Shown piece after piece: positions 43,823 to 52,155 of a DNA stretch of 64,000 bases (within the stretch, counting starts at the first letter, position 1; every line of letters starts with the position of its first letter). The notes under the pieces are model-generated. The model ran no database searches and was not told the origin of the DNA. It saw only the letters and a program-made list of their open reading frames with translations. Position numbers and translations under genes: made by a program. The DNA is taken from positions 31,732-95,731 of the forward strand of contig CAZXCG010000002.1 in NCBI GenBank assembly GCA_964639205.1, given 5' to 3'. Source of the DNA: CAZXCG01 sp964639205 (GTDB lineage: Bacteria; Bacillota; Clostridia; Oscillospirales; Acutalibacteraceae).

Positions 43823-44620
43823 TTATTCGCGGCGTTCCAGACGTTCCGCGTCGGAGTCGCGCTTCTTCTTAACTTTCTTGGGCTTTTCGGGCTTCACCTT
43901 TTTCCCCTTGAAGCGCCTGGCCGCATCCCATGACTTCTTCAAATCCTCGGACATTTCTTTTTTAAGCGCTTCGTGATACTGAGGGTCGATATAATTTAAT
44001 ATAACCATGGTTATTATGGAGCGTGTGTCGGCGTTGCCGTTACGGTACTGAGCGCTGAGAATACCCGCGAGCTTGTCGATTTCGGGCTGAGTTGCGCGCT
44101 TTAAAAACTCATCGAGCTTCGGCATAATTTTTTCGCGTGCGAAGGTCACCCCCCTGAAGGGATAATAGTTTTCGTTTTCTTCTTTAATTTCTGCTTTGAG
44201 TTCCGGCAGCAGCGCTACCAGACGCTTCGCAAAAAACATCGGATCCGCGTTGCCCTCGTCGTCTTTTTTTACTTTTTTCTGCTGCTTTATGCGCTTAATC
44301 GCGGGAGCTGATGTGAGGGTTTCGCAAAAGTCGTTTGCTATGCTGTCCGCATCGTCCATATTGTGCGTTTGAGGGTCAAAAATCCAGGTTGCGTTTTTCT
44401 TCCACTCATTGCTCGGACCTTCGTCGGTCATAGGGCAGGAAGAGAGCACCATGTGCATTTTATCTTTGTAATAAATTATATTATACGCGATATTTTCCGA
44501 AATATAAAGGGCGGTAAGCTCGTTTTCGCTTTCAGAAGTAACCTTTTGACGGGAAAATCCCTGCTGTGCCAAAGTTTTTTCAACTCTTGACGTTATAAGT
44601 TCAAAAGCTTTGTTTAACAT
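43823..44620 (-). CDS. Hypothetical protein with lysine-rich tail
   Basis: A 265-residue cytoplasmic protein I do not recognise with confidence. It has no signal peptide or membrane helix. The N-terminal half is a mixed alpha/beta domain (TALYISENIAYNIIYYKDKMHMVLS), the middle is helical (PFRGVTFAREKIMPKLDEFLKR) and the last 30 residues are very basic (KGKKVKPEKPKKVKKKRD). ATG 44620 follows GGAGAGG. It is a single gene between rpmG and eno. Confidence 0.7.
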   Translation of the reverse strand: MLNKAFELITSRVEKTLAQQGFSRQKVTSESENELTALYISENIAYNIIYYKDKMHMVLSSCPMTDEGPSNEWKKNATWIFDPQTHNMDDADSIANDFCETLTSAPAIKRIKQQKKVKKDDEGNADPMFFAKRLVALLPELKAEIKEENENYYPFRGVTFAREKIMPKLDEFLKRATQPEIDKLAGILSAQYRNGNADTRSIITMVILNYIDPQYHEALKKEMSEDLKKSWDAARRFKGKKVKPEKPKKVKKKRDSDAERLERRE

Positions 44621-44727
44621 TTTATAGCATCCTCTCCTACGGGCAGTATAGACAGCGCCTTAAGATTAGATTATACATTTAAACAAAGCTTTTGTCAATT
44701 ATTTAAGAATTTATTTTATTATTCCGC

Positions 44728-45969
44728 TTACGCTATTACGCCGAGCATTTCCTCTATTCGCAGCAGCCTGTTATATTTTGCAACGCGGTCGCTTCGGCAG
44801 GGAGCGCCGGTTTTTATTTGCCCGCAGTTCAGCCCTACGGCAAGATCGGCTATTGCGGTGTCCTCCGTTTCTCCGCTCCTGTGTGAAACAACGCAGGTAT
44901 AGCCCGCGTTTTTAGCCATACGGATTGCCGAAAGCGTTTCGCTCACCGTGCCTATCTGATTCATTTTTATCAGTATTGAGTTTGCCGCTCCCATTTCAAT
45001 GCCTTTTTTCAGACGCTCTGTGTTGGTAACAAACAAGTCGTCGCCGACAAGCTGAATTTCAGAGCCTATTTTCCCGGTAAGAGCTTTAAAGCCTTCCCAA
45101 TCATACTCGCTCAAGGCGTCTTCGATTGAAATTATGGGGTATTTTCCCGAAAGCTCAGTAATAAAATCTATCATTTCCTCGGTGCTCATTGTCACACCGC
45201 GCTTCGGCAGCATATATTTGCCGTCCGAAAACCATTCGGAGGAAGCAATATCAAGCGACAGCTTAATTTGCTCTGTGGAATAGCCCGCGCGGTTTATCGC
45301 AGTGCAGATGAGCTCTATGGCCTCTTCATCTGAAGAAAGATCCGGCGCAAAGCCGCCTTCGTCTCCGACTGTAGCCGACTTGCCGCCTTCGGAAAGTAAT
45401 TTTCCCAAGGTATGATAAACCTCGCAGCACCATCTCAGACCCTCGGCAAAGCTTGCGGCGGCAACAGGCATAATCATAAACTCCTGAATGTCAACGTTAT
45501 TGGAGGCGTGCGCCCCGCCGTTAAGAATGTTCATCATAGGCACCGGCATCACCGTTCCGCTTATTCCTCCCAAATACCTGAAAAGCTCGACCCCCTGCGC
45601 TCGGGCTCCCGCCTTTGCCGCGGCAACGGATACAGCGAGTATGGCATTTGCCCCGAGACGCTCTTTATTTTTGCTTCCGTCCAGCTCGCACATTATGCTG
45701 TCAAGAAGGAACTGATTTTCAACGTCTCTTCCCGCAAGCTCGGGAGCGATACGCTCATTAATATTGCGCACCGCAAGAGTAACGCCTTTGCCCATATACG
45801 CGCTTTCGCCGTCGCGCAGCTCTACAGCTTCAAACGCGCCCGTTGACGCTCCGCTGGGCACGCTGCTTACGGCAGAAATCCCGTTTTCAAGCGTAACCTG
45901 CGCTTCCACCGTGGGGTTTCCTCTGGAATCGATAATCTGTCTGCCTTTTATTTCTTTTATAATGCTCAC
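44728..45969 (-). CDS. eno: Enolase
   Basis: Phosphopyruvate hydratase (413 residues), the glycolytic enzyme that converts 2-phosphoglycerate to phosphoenolpyruvate. Conserved signatures include [33 protein letters not shown] (split), [18 protein letters not shown] (split), the metal-binding D-E-D set ([23 protein letters not shown]) and the lysine in LIKMNQIGT with SHRSGETED. It starts with a GTG at 45969, preceded by GGAAAGGA. It is slightly shorter than the usual ~430 but complete in motifs. Confidence 0.98.
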   Translation of the reverse strand: MSIIKEIKGRQIIDSRGNPTVEAQVTLENGISAVSSVPSGASTGAFEAVELRDGESAYMGKGVTLAVRNINERIAPELAGRDVENQFLLDSIMCELDGSKNKERLGANAILAVSVAAAKAGARAQGVELFRYLGGISGTVMPVPMMNILNGGAHASNNVDIQEFMIMPVAAASFAEGLRWCCEVYHTLGKLLSEGGKSATVGDEGGFAPDLSSDEEAIELICTAINRAGYSTEQIKLSLDIASSEWFSDGKYMLPKRGVTMSTEEMIDFITELSGKYPIISIEDALSEYDWEGFKALTGKIGSEIQLVGDDLFVTNTERLKKGIEMGAANSILIKMNQIGTVSETLSAIRMAKNAGYTCVVSHRSGETEDTAIADLAVGLNCGQIKTGAPCRSDRVAKYNRLLRIEEMLGVIA

Positions 45970-46126
45970 CGTCTGACAGTCCTTTCCTGAAATTTACTCA
46001 AGCTTAGGATTGCCGCCAAAACAAAAAATATTCACTTATTTACGCCTTTTGTATATAGTATATTAGGAAATTAATTAAGGAAGCGCCGTATTCGACGACG
46101 GCTTCCGCAAGAAAGAAGGTCAAATT

Positions 46127-46438
46127 TTGGAAACCTTTCCTTACACCGTAAAACAGGGCGATACTCTGTGGGGAATTGCGCAATATTTCGGAGCCGACGT
46201 TGATGATATTGCCCGTATAAACTCAATTGCCTTTCCCGACCGGATTTACCCCGATCAAATCATACAGATACCGTCAGATAACCTTGCCGCCCCGAAATAC
46301 TATGTGGTAAGACCCGGGGATACGCTTTGGAATATCTCCGGCAGATACAAAATAACGCTTGATGAAATTTTAGACAAAAACAATCTTGCGGATCCAAACG
46401 TTCTTTATCCGGGACAAATACTCCGTCTCAGAAGCTGA
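46127..46438 (+). CDS. Small protein with two LysM domains
   Basis: A 103-residue protein made of two LysM peptidoglycan-binding repeats (YTVKQGDTLWGIAQYFGAD and YYVVRPGDTLWNISGRYKI, each with an L-N-x-YPxQ end). There is no signal peptide or membrane segment, so it may be a cytosolic spore-assembly or coat-type LysM protein as in other spore-formers. The start is a TTG at 46127 with AAGAAGG upstream. It stands alone on the plus strand between eno and the CYTH gene. Confidence 0.85.
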   Translation: METFPYTVKQGDTLWGIAQYFGADVDDIARINSIAFPDRIYPDQIIQIPSDNLAAPKYYVVRPGDTLWNISGRYKITLDEILDKNNLADPNVLYPGQILRLRS

Positions 46439-46453
46439 CCTCATCTGCACCGG

Positions 46454-46484
46454 CAACAGCCCCGGCATAATGCCGGGGCTGCTG
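46454..46484 (+). terminator. Hairpin between the LysM and CYTH genes
   Basis: A 9-11 bp stem (AGCCCCGGC/GCCGGGGCT, 46458-46480), extending to 46454-46484 with one mismatch, lies between convergent genes. The T tract is poor in both directions. Confidence 0.55.
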
Positions 46485-46496
46485 CGCAAAATCAAA

Positions 46497-47012
46497 TTAT
46501 GTGAGTTCAGGCGCGCCGAAACGGGCGATTGAAGAATTTCGGAAAGCGGTATCGGCGGTAACATCCCTTATTATTTCGATAAACGGAGGAAGAGAAAATT
46601 CGGCTGTTTCGCTTTCAAGCTCTATTTCCATAACGGCATTGTCTTTCCAAAAGGGATATAGATCCACCTCAAAATTTCTGCCGCAATATGAAAAAACCAC
46701 GCGCTCTTTCTCGATTGTACTGTAATCTTCTTTCTTTTGGCGCAAAAGCGCATTGTATTCCTGCTCCGATATACAGCTTTCAATTTCGGTGCGCGCCATT
46801 GCGGTTATGTCCTTTTTAAAGGTTTTTGTGTAAACAAATTCCCCGTTTGCACCGCGTTTTCGGATTCTTCCGTGCATATTATCGGAGTCTCCGTCTTTTA
46901 AATAGGTTTGAACTATCTGCGTTCGGTTATAGCCGGGCTGATTTTCCAGCACGGAAAGGTCCGGATATTTTATAAGAAACTTTTTTTCGATCTCAACCGG
47001 TAAACAGGACAT
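46497..47012 (-). CDS. CYTH domain protein (triphosphatase-like)
   Basis: A 171-residue CYTH (CyaB/thiamine triphosphatase-like) protein; such proteins form a triphosphate tunnel and act on inorganic triphosphate or nucleotide triphosphates. The N-terminal ExExK motif (VEIEKKFLIKYP) and later basic and acidic strands (GRIRKRG, VYTKTFKK, EIESCISEQEY, FEVDLYPF, AVMEIELESE) fit the fold. ATG 47012 is used with GGAGG six bases upstream. A truncated copy of the dispersed repeat lies directly before the ribosome binding site. Confidence 0.85.
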   Translation of the reverse strand: MSCLPVEIEKKFLIKYPDLSVLENQPGYNRTQIVQTYLKDGDSDNMHGRIRKRGANGEFVYTKTFKKDITAMARTEIESCISEQEYNALLRQKKEDYSTIEKERVVFSYCGRNFEVDLYPFWKDNAVMEIELESETAEFSLPPFIEIIRDVTADTAFRNSSIARFGAPELT

Positions 47013-47023
47013 AAACATCCTCC

Positions 47024-47050
47024 GTTCAATAAGGGGCTTTGCCCAAGTTA
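47024..47050 (+). repeat. Internally deleted copy of the dispersed repeat (copy F)
   Basis: TTCAATAAGGGGCTTTGCCC is joined directly to AAGTTATTA, which resembles the other end (CTAAGTTATA) of the full-length copies. This looks like an internal-deletion derivative that sits 12 bp before the CYTH start. Confidence 0.6.
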
Positions 47051-47143
47051 TTACATAAACATAAGCAGCCGACTCGGCGGCGCGTACATAATCGCTTACG
47101 CTAAAAAAATTATAAAATTTGCATAGGCAGAGCAAAAGGCGCG

Positions 47144-48253
47144 TCAATCAAGACAGTCCTTGAGCTTTTTGCTTCTTGATGGGTGGCGCAGCTTGCGCAG
47201 TGCCTTCGCTTCGATCTGGCGTATACGTTCCCGCGTTACGTTAAATTCCTTGCCCACCTCTTCGAGAGTGCGGCTTCTGCCGTCTATAAGACCGAAGCGA
47301 AGCTTGAGCACCTTTTCTTCGCGCGGAGTGAGGGTTGCAAGCACGTCGTCGAGCAGCTCCCGCAGCAGAGTTTGAGAAGCCGCGTCGGCAGGCTCCAAAG
47401 CATCTTCATCGGGTATAAAATCACCAAGGTGGCTGTCCTCTTCTTCTCCGATTGGCGTTTCAAGGGAAACGGGCTCCTGCGCCACTCGCATAATCTCGCG
47501 TACCTTCTCAACTGGCATTTCCAGAGCCTCGGCGACCTCCTCGGCGGAGGGCTCGTGACCGTTTTGATGCAAGAGCTGGCTTGAAGCCTTTTTGACCTTA
47601 TTTATTGTTTCAACCATATGAACGGGTATCCGTATGGTTCTTGCCTGATCGGCTATTGCCCTTGTTATGGCTTGACGAATCCACCAAGTAGCGTATGTGG
47701 AAAATTTAAAGCCTTTGGTGTAGTCGAACTTTTCAACCGCCTTAATAAGTCCGAGATTGCCCTCCTGAATCAGATCAAGGAACTGCATACCTCTGCCTAA
47801 ATACCGCTTGGCAATGCTTACAACCAAACGCAGATTTGCCTCGGAAAGACGTTTTTTTGCGGCGGCGTCTCCCTGTAGGATCTTTTCGGCAAGCTCTCTC
47901 TCCTCTTCGGGAGTTAAGAGAGGTACTCTGCCTATTTCTTTAAGATAAATCTTTACGGGGTCGTCCAGGGAAATTGCGTCCAGCGATTCGCTGTTATCGG
48001 AAACGTTCGCGTCTCTGACGTTTACCTGCGAGACCTCGGCGGCTAAATCGTCAAGAGGGACATCGTCTATTTCCTCCACAATTTCAACGCCCACGTTTTC
48101 AAGACCCTCATACAGCTTTTCTATTTGCTCGGGGTCAAAGTCAAGCTCTCCGATAATATCAAGAATATCCTGATTTGAAAGCTTGCCCTTAGCTTTTCCG
48201 AGCTCCAAAAGCTCCTTTGTTACGCTTTTCTTATCGCGAATTTGTTCCGTCAT
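47144..48253 (-). CDS. rpoD: RNA polymerase primary sigma factor SigA/RpoD
   Basis: The 369-residue housekeeping sigma factor. Region 1.1 is present ([22 protein letters not shown]), region 1.2/2 has [41 protein letters not shown] (spread over that stretch) and region 4 has [24 protein letters not shown]. It directs recognition of the TTGACA/TATAAT promoters seen across this window. ATG 48253 follows AAAGGAAAAAG. It follows dnaG, as in the classical macromolecular synthesis operon. Confidence 0.98.
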   Translation of the reverse strand: MTEQIRDKKSVTKELLELGKAKGKLSNQDILDIIGELDFDPEQIEKLYEGLENVGVEIVEEIDDVPLDDLAAEVSQVNVRDANVSDNSESLDAISLDDPVKIYLKEIGRVPLLTPEEERELAEKILQGDAAAKKRLSEANLRLVVSIAKRYLGRGMQFLDLIQEGNLGLIKAVEKFDYTKGFKFSTYATWWIRQAITRAIADQARTIRIPVHMVETINKVKKASSQLLHQNGHEPSAEEVAEALEMPVEKVREIMRVAQEPVSLETPIGEEEDSHLGDFIPDEDALEPADAASQTLLRELLDDVLATLTPREEKVLKLRFGLIDGRSRTLEEVGKEFNVTRERIRQIEAKALRKLRHPSRSKKLKDCLD

Positions 48254-48364
48254 ATTCTTTTTCCTTTCCTTTCCCTTTTAAATATCTTTTGAATATATAT
48301 ATATACGCTTTGCAGATAAGCCTTTACAAGTAAATCCGCTATGTACGGCGCAAGTATTGCGGGA

Positions 48365-50131
48365 TTATTTACGTTTTTCCTTCTGCATTTTTATATATTC
48401 CAAAAGCTCCTCGTCGGAAGCGTTTTGAATTTCATCCTTACTGAGCTTTTTACCCTGCTCAAGCACAACGTTTATATATTCCTCAGCTGCCGAAGCGGTA
48501 GAAGCGAACGCTTTTTCGCCTGCGAGCAATCCGGCAATTCTGCCGTTTTCCTCAGACGTAAAATCCGCCGAAATATTTGTCAGCGGCGAAAGCCCCTTAC
48601 CGATGCGCTCAAGGAAGTATCGATAAAGCTTACGGTTGAAATCCGTGAGCATTTTTTCCGGCGGAAGTCGCTTTGAAAGCTCGGAAGCAAAATCCGGATG
48701 CTTAATAAGGTAGACAATTATACCCTCTTCAGCGCTTGCGGCGCGCAGATTTTCGGCTTTTCCCCGGTTCAAAGCGTCCCGGCTGCCGCTGAGCTCCTGC
48801 TGAATTCTTTTAAATTCCCGCTGTTCTGTTTTTTGGTTCAGTCGTTTTCCGAACCGGCTTATCTGCTGAAGCACCGCGCTTTTTTCCACTCCCGCTTCCG
48901 CGCTCAGCCTGCCCGCGTAAACCTCGCGCTCGATCGGACTGTCAAGCGCGGCGAGTAGCTTTGCCGCCTCAGTAAGATATGCGACCTTGCCGTTTGGCGC
49001 GGAAACATCAAATTTATTTTTCAGCTTCAACAGCTTGTATTCTACATCATTACCGCTATTTTCCAAAATATTCTTAAAAGCCGCGTAACCGTTTTCGCCA
49101 TGATTACGCAGAAACTCGTCCGGATCCTTTCCGTCCGGCACCGTTATAACGCGTATGCTCATACCGGCGCCGCGGAGAATCCCTATCGCCCGCTCGGTTG
49201 CCTTCTGACCTGCCTCGTCGGCGTCATAGCAAATTACCGTTTCGTCGGCATAACGCTTCATAAGCGACGCCTGTTCGTCTGTAAGCGCCGTCCCCAAAGT
49301 AGCCACGGCATTTGTAAAGCCCGCCTGATTAAGCGCGATTACGTCCATATATCCCTCGCAGAGAATGAGGGTGCGCTCGCCGCTGTTTTTCGCATTGTTA
49401 AGCGAAAACAGGTTCGCGCTTTTTCTGAAGACCGCCGTGTCCGAGGTGTTAAGGTATTTAGGCTTTTTATCGGACATAATCCTGCCGCCGAAAGCAATAA
49501 CATTCCCGCGCAAATCGATAATCGGAAACATTACACGGTCTGAAAACCTGTCGTAAACCTTCCTCCCGCTTCTTGAATAATTTGCAAGATTAGCCGCGAC
49601 CAGCTCGCTGTCGCTGAAGCCGAGCGCTTTAAGATGTCCGACAAGCGCGAAACCTCCCGGAAGAGAATATCCCAAACCGAAACGGCGGATTGTTTTTTCC
49701 GTCAGCGCGCGTCCGCGCAGATATGTAAGCCCCTCGCGCCCGCCTTCGCCGTACAAAGAGCTGTAAAAAAAGCGCGCCGCCTCACGGTTAGCTTCAAGAA
49801 TGCGCGTGCGCATTGCAAAAAGGGAAGCGTCGTAGCTGTTTTCCGGCAGCTCCATTCCGGCGCGCTGCGCCAAAAAGCGAACAGCCTCCATATAATCGAG
49901 ATTTTCGGCTTTCATTATGAAAGTTATAACGTCGCCGCCGACGCCGCACCCGAAGCAGTAAAAGGACTCGTTCTCGGTATAAATATTAAACGACGGGGTT
50001 TTCTCGCTGTGGAACGGGCAAAGCCCGATTAGGTTTCTTCCGCTCCTTTTAAGGTTTACATAGCCGGAAGCAATTTCGGCTATGTTGCAGCGCATTTTCA
50101 GCTCCTGCAAAAAGCTGTCGGGCAAAGCCAA
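48365..50131 (-). CDS. dnaG: DNA primase
   Basis: The 588-residue primase that makes RNA primers for replication. The N-terminal CHC2 zinc finger is complete (LCPFHSEKTPSFN, FYCFGCGVGGD), the TOPRIM domain has LCEGYMDVIALNQAGFTNAVATLGTAL (in parts) and CYDADEAGQKATERA, and the C-terminal helicase-binding region follows. The start is best placed at the TTG at 50131 (MALPDSFLQELKMRCNIAEI), just after GAGGTG; the GTG at 50140 is part of that site. It is followed by rpoD with a 111-bp gap. Confidence 0.96.
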   Translation of the reverse strand: MALPDSFLQELKMRCNIAEIASGYVNLKRSGRNLIGLCPFHSEKTPSFNIYTENESFYCFGCGVGGDVITFIMKAENLDYMEAVRFLAQRAGMELPENSYDASLFAMRTRILEANREAARFFYSSLYGEGGREGLTYLRGRALTEKTIRRFGLGYSLPGGFALVGHLKALGFSDSELVAANLANYSRSGRKVYDRFSDRVMFPIIDLRGNVIAFGGRIMSDKKPKYLNTSDTAVFRKSANLFSLNNAKNSGERTLILCEGYMDVIALNQAGFTNAVATLGTALTDEQASLMKRYADETVICYDADEAGQKATERAIGILRGAGMSIRVITVPDGKDPDEFLRNHGENGYAAFKNILENSGNDVEYKLLKLKNKFDVSAPNGKVAYLTEAAKLLAALDSPIEREVYAGRLSAEAGVEKSAVLQQISRFGKRLNQKTEQREFKRIQQELSGSRDALNRGKAENLRAASAEEGIIVYLIKHPDFASELSKRLPPEKMLTDFNRKLYRYFLERIGKGLSPLTNISADFTSEENGRIAGLLAGEKAFASTASAAEEYINVVLEQGKKLSKDEIQNASDEELLEYIKMQKEKRK

Positions 50132-50338
50132 GTATTTCACCTCGCTATTTTTATTTTACTTTATCTACGGTAATAAAACATATTTCGATATATATATACG
50201 ATAAAAAAATTAAAATCCCTTTTTATTTTTCGATTTTTTCGGCGGCATTACACGAGCCGGGCTTATTTTTCGGGTTGGTTTTTAAACCGGGCGGATATTT
50301 CCGGGCTGAATGCGGATGAAACACGAAGCCGGTTAAAA

Positions 50339-50968
50339 TTACCGTTCAAACGTAAAAAAATCCTCTCCGCGCACCCCGGCGGAAACCTCTCCGCAGGTAG
50401 CGTCCGCAAGCTTTTTATTCAAGGTTTGCAGCATTTCCGGAGGAATGTGAAAATCAAGCCGCACACAATCGGTAAAATCGCTCCCGTCAACCGCCCCGCA
50501 GCATTCGCTTATAAGCGGCAGTACCTTGCCGTATTGATTATAGCTGCACAAAGCAGTGCATAGCAGACAGGATCTGCGCGTTATAATCTTTGCCGCTTCA
50601 ACGGCGAGCTTTGCTCCGTGCGAGTAAGCGCGCACCAAACCTCCGGCACCCAAAAGCACCCCGCCGAAATAGCGCGTGACAACAACCGCAAGGTCCGTAA
50701 CGCCGCTTTTAACAAGAACCTCCAAAACGGGAACCCCGGCAGTCCCCGAGGGTTCGCCGTCGTCACTGTAGCGCCTTGTTTGCCCGCTGCGCAGGCAATA
50801 AGCGTAAACATTGTGGGAAGCGTCCCAATGCTTTGCGCGTATTTCATTTATAAACGCGACCGCCTCTTCCTGAGACGAAACAGGTCTGCAATAACCGATA
50901 AAGCGCGAGCGGCGCTCAACAAATTCATCGGCTGCGGAATGTTCAACGGTCATATATGACTGAGCCAT
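50339..50968 (-). CDS. YigZ/IMPACT family protein
   Basis: A 209-residue YigZ family protein with an N-terminal UPF0029/IMPACT domain (EFVERRSRFIGYCRPVSSQEEAVAFI, ASHNVYAYCLRSGQTRRYSDDGEPSGTAG, in pieces) and a C-terminal DUF1949 EF-G-like domain (about 135-205). The family is linked to translation regulation and protein folding stress, though the exact role is unknown. The start at 50968 has only a weak ribosome binding site. It sits downstream of rpmE with a terminator between. Confidence 0.85.
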   Translation of the reverse strand: MAQSYMTVEHSAADEFVERRSRFIGYCRPVSSQEEAVAFINEIRAKHWDASHNVYAYCLRSGQTRRYSDDGEPSGTAGVPVLEVLVKSGVTDLAVVVTRYFGGVLLGAGGLVRAYSHGAKLAVEAAKIITRRSCLLCTALCSYNQYGKVLPLISECCGAVDGSDFTDCVRLDFHIPPEMLQTLNKKLADATCGEVSAGVRGEDFFTFER

Positions 50969-50991
50969 TATTACTTTAATACCCCCGGTAA

Positions 50992-51027
50992 GAAAACACA
51001 AAAGCGGCGGTACAGTAAGTACCGCCG
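50992..51027 (-). terminator. Terminator after rpmE
   Basis: A 9-bp stem (CGGCGGTAC/GTACCGCCG, 51005-51013 with 51019-51027, loop of 5) is followed on the minus strand by CTTTTGTGTTTTC. Confidence 0.7.
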
Positions 51028-51043
51028 TCAACAATTACGCAAA

Positions 51044-51250
51044 TTATTTATCCCGCATAGCGAAACGCTTTTTAAATCTGTCTACACGTCCGCCGGTATC
51101 AACGAGCTTTTGCTTTCCTGTAAAGAACGGATGGCATTTTGAACAAATTTCAACACGAATGTTTTGTTTTGTGGAGCCTGTCTCTATAACATTGCCGCAA
51201 GCACAAGTAATTGTTGTTTGCTCATACTTAGGATGGATATTTTTTTTCAA
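51044..51250 (-). CDS. rpmE: 50S ribosomal protein L31 (zinc-binding type)
   Basis: L31 (68 residues) bridges the subunits. [20 protein letters not shown] and [22 protein letters not shown] (split) show the CxC and CxxC zinc residues of the C+ form. The start is TTG 51250 with AAAGAGGTG upstream. It is a single gene with its own terminator. Confidence 0.97.
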   Translation of the reverse strand: MKKNIHPKYEQTTITCACGNVIETGSTKQNIRVEICSKCHPFFTGKQKLVDTGGRVDRFKKRFAMRDK

Positions 51251-51339
51251 GTAAATTCACCTCTTTCGCTGAAACCGTTTGAAACATTAGCATTATACTA
51301 TAAACCGGAGTAAATTGCAAGCATTTTATTTTAAAATTT

Positions 51340-52134
51340 TTAATCTGCCTGCTTTTTTGACCCATTTTCCTGTTTTTGAGCCAAATATGCGGAATATTCG
51401 TCAAGCGACATTCCGAACGAACGCATATTCATAGCGTTTTCGACCCCCACAAACCTGAATAGACGGGGATTGTAATTTTCCTGCGTCTGAGAGTACCTCA
51501 ACACAAAGCCGTACTCATTGGCATGGCGTAAAAGCCAGCGATATTCATCGCTTTTTGAAAAATCCTCTGTGCTTTCCGAAATAAACTCGAGCAGAAGCCC
51601 GGTCTGACTTTCGCTGCACCCCGCTGCAGGAACCGTCTTTTTTGCTTCGGCCTCAGCCCTCACGGCAGTATAGTCAAGCTCGCTTTGAAGTCTTTCCTGC
51701 TCGGTTCTGTTCAGAAGCTCCTGCTCTTCATAGGAAACATACCCCGCGCTTATTTTAAGGCTGCATCCGTCCGCCTGCGCCGCGGTCACCATTTTCGCGA
51801 GCTCATCAACAACAAGCGAATTCACGTAAACGCCGCCCTCCGAAACAAGCTGCGGGACATAATCGGCAGAAAGCGGACTGTCCGAATCGATTACGCTTAC
51901 AAGCAGAGCCGCCTCCTCCTCGGAATAAAGCTGCTCTGATGCCTGAGATTTTGGGTATTCGGTCTGCGGATTATTTTTTGCGTAATTACGGTAAGCAAAA
52001 AATATTCCAACGCCGACAACCGCAATAATAAGCAGCGGCAAAATGATAGTAAAAGCTCTGAGAACTCCGGTATTGTCGCCCCGCCTGCGCCGTCTGCGCG
52101 GCGAATAGGAATAGTTTCCGCCGTACCTTGCCAT
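51340..52134 (-). CDS. VanY-like D-Ala-D-Ala carboxypeptidase fold protein lacking metal ligands
   Basis: A 264-residue protein with an arginine-rich N-terminus, one transmembrane anchor (IILPLLIIAVVGVGIFFAY, ~residues 32-50) and an extracytoplasmic M15 VanY-like domain (~85-255). The fold motifs are kept (SAGYVSYEEQ, SQTGLLLEF, WLLRHANEYGFVLRYSQ, FRFVG, SLDEYSAYL). However, the canonical metal sites SEHQTGLAVD and EPWHFRYVG read SESQTGLLLE and NPRLFRFVG, so both histidines are missing. It is probably a non-catalytic binding protein. ATG 52134 follows GAGGAG. It lies next to thrS. Confidence 0.78.
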   Translation of the reverse strand: MARYGGNYSYSPRRRRRRGDNTGVLRAFTIILPLLIIAVVGVGIFFAYRNYAKNNPQTEYPKSQASEQLYSEEEAALLVSVIDSDSPLSADYVPQLVSEGGVYVNSLVVDELAKMVTAAQADGCSLKISAGYVSYEEQELLNRTEQERLQSELDYTAVRAEAEAKKTVPAAGCSESQTGLLLEFISESTEDFSKSDEYRWLLRHANEYGFVLRYSQTQENYNPRLFRFVGVENAMNMRSFGMSLDEYSAYLAQKQENGSKKQAD

Positions 52135-52155
52135 AAAAACTCCTCACCGAGCGCT

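Noticed and set aside
25114..47050. Regularly recurring TTCAATAAGGGG repeats as a CRISPR array
   Set aside because: Copies are kilobases apart, unequal in length and without uniform spacers; no cas genes are present.
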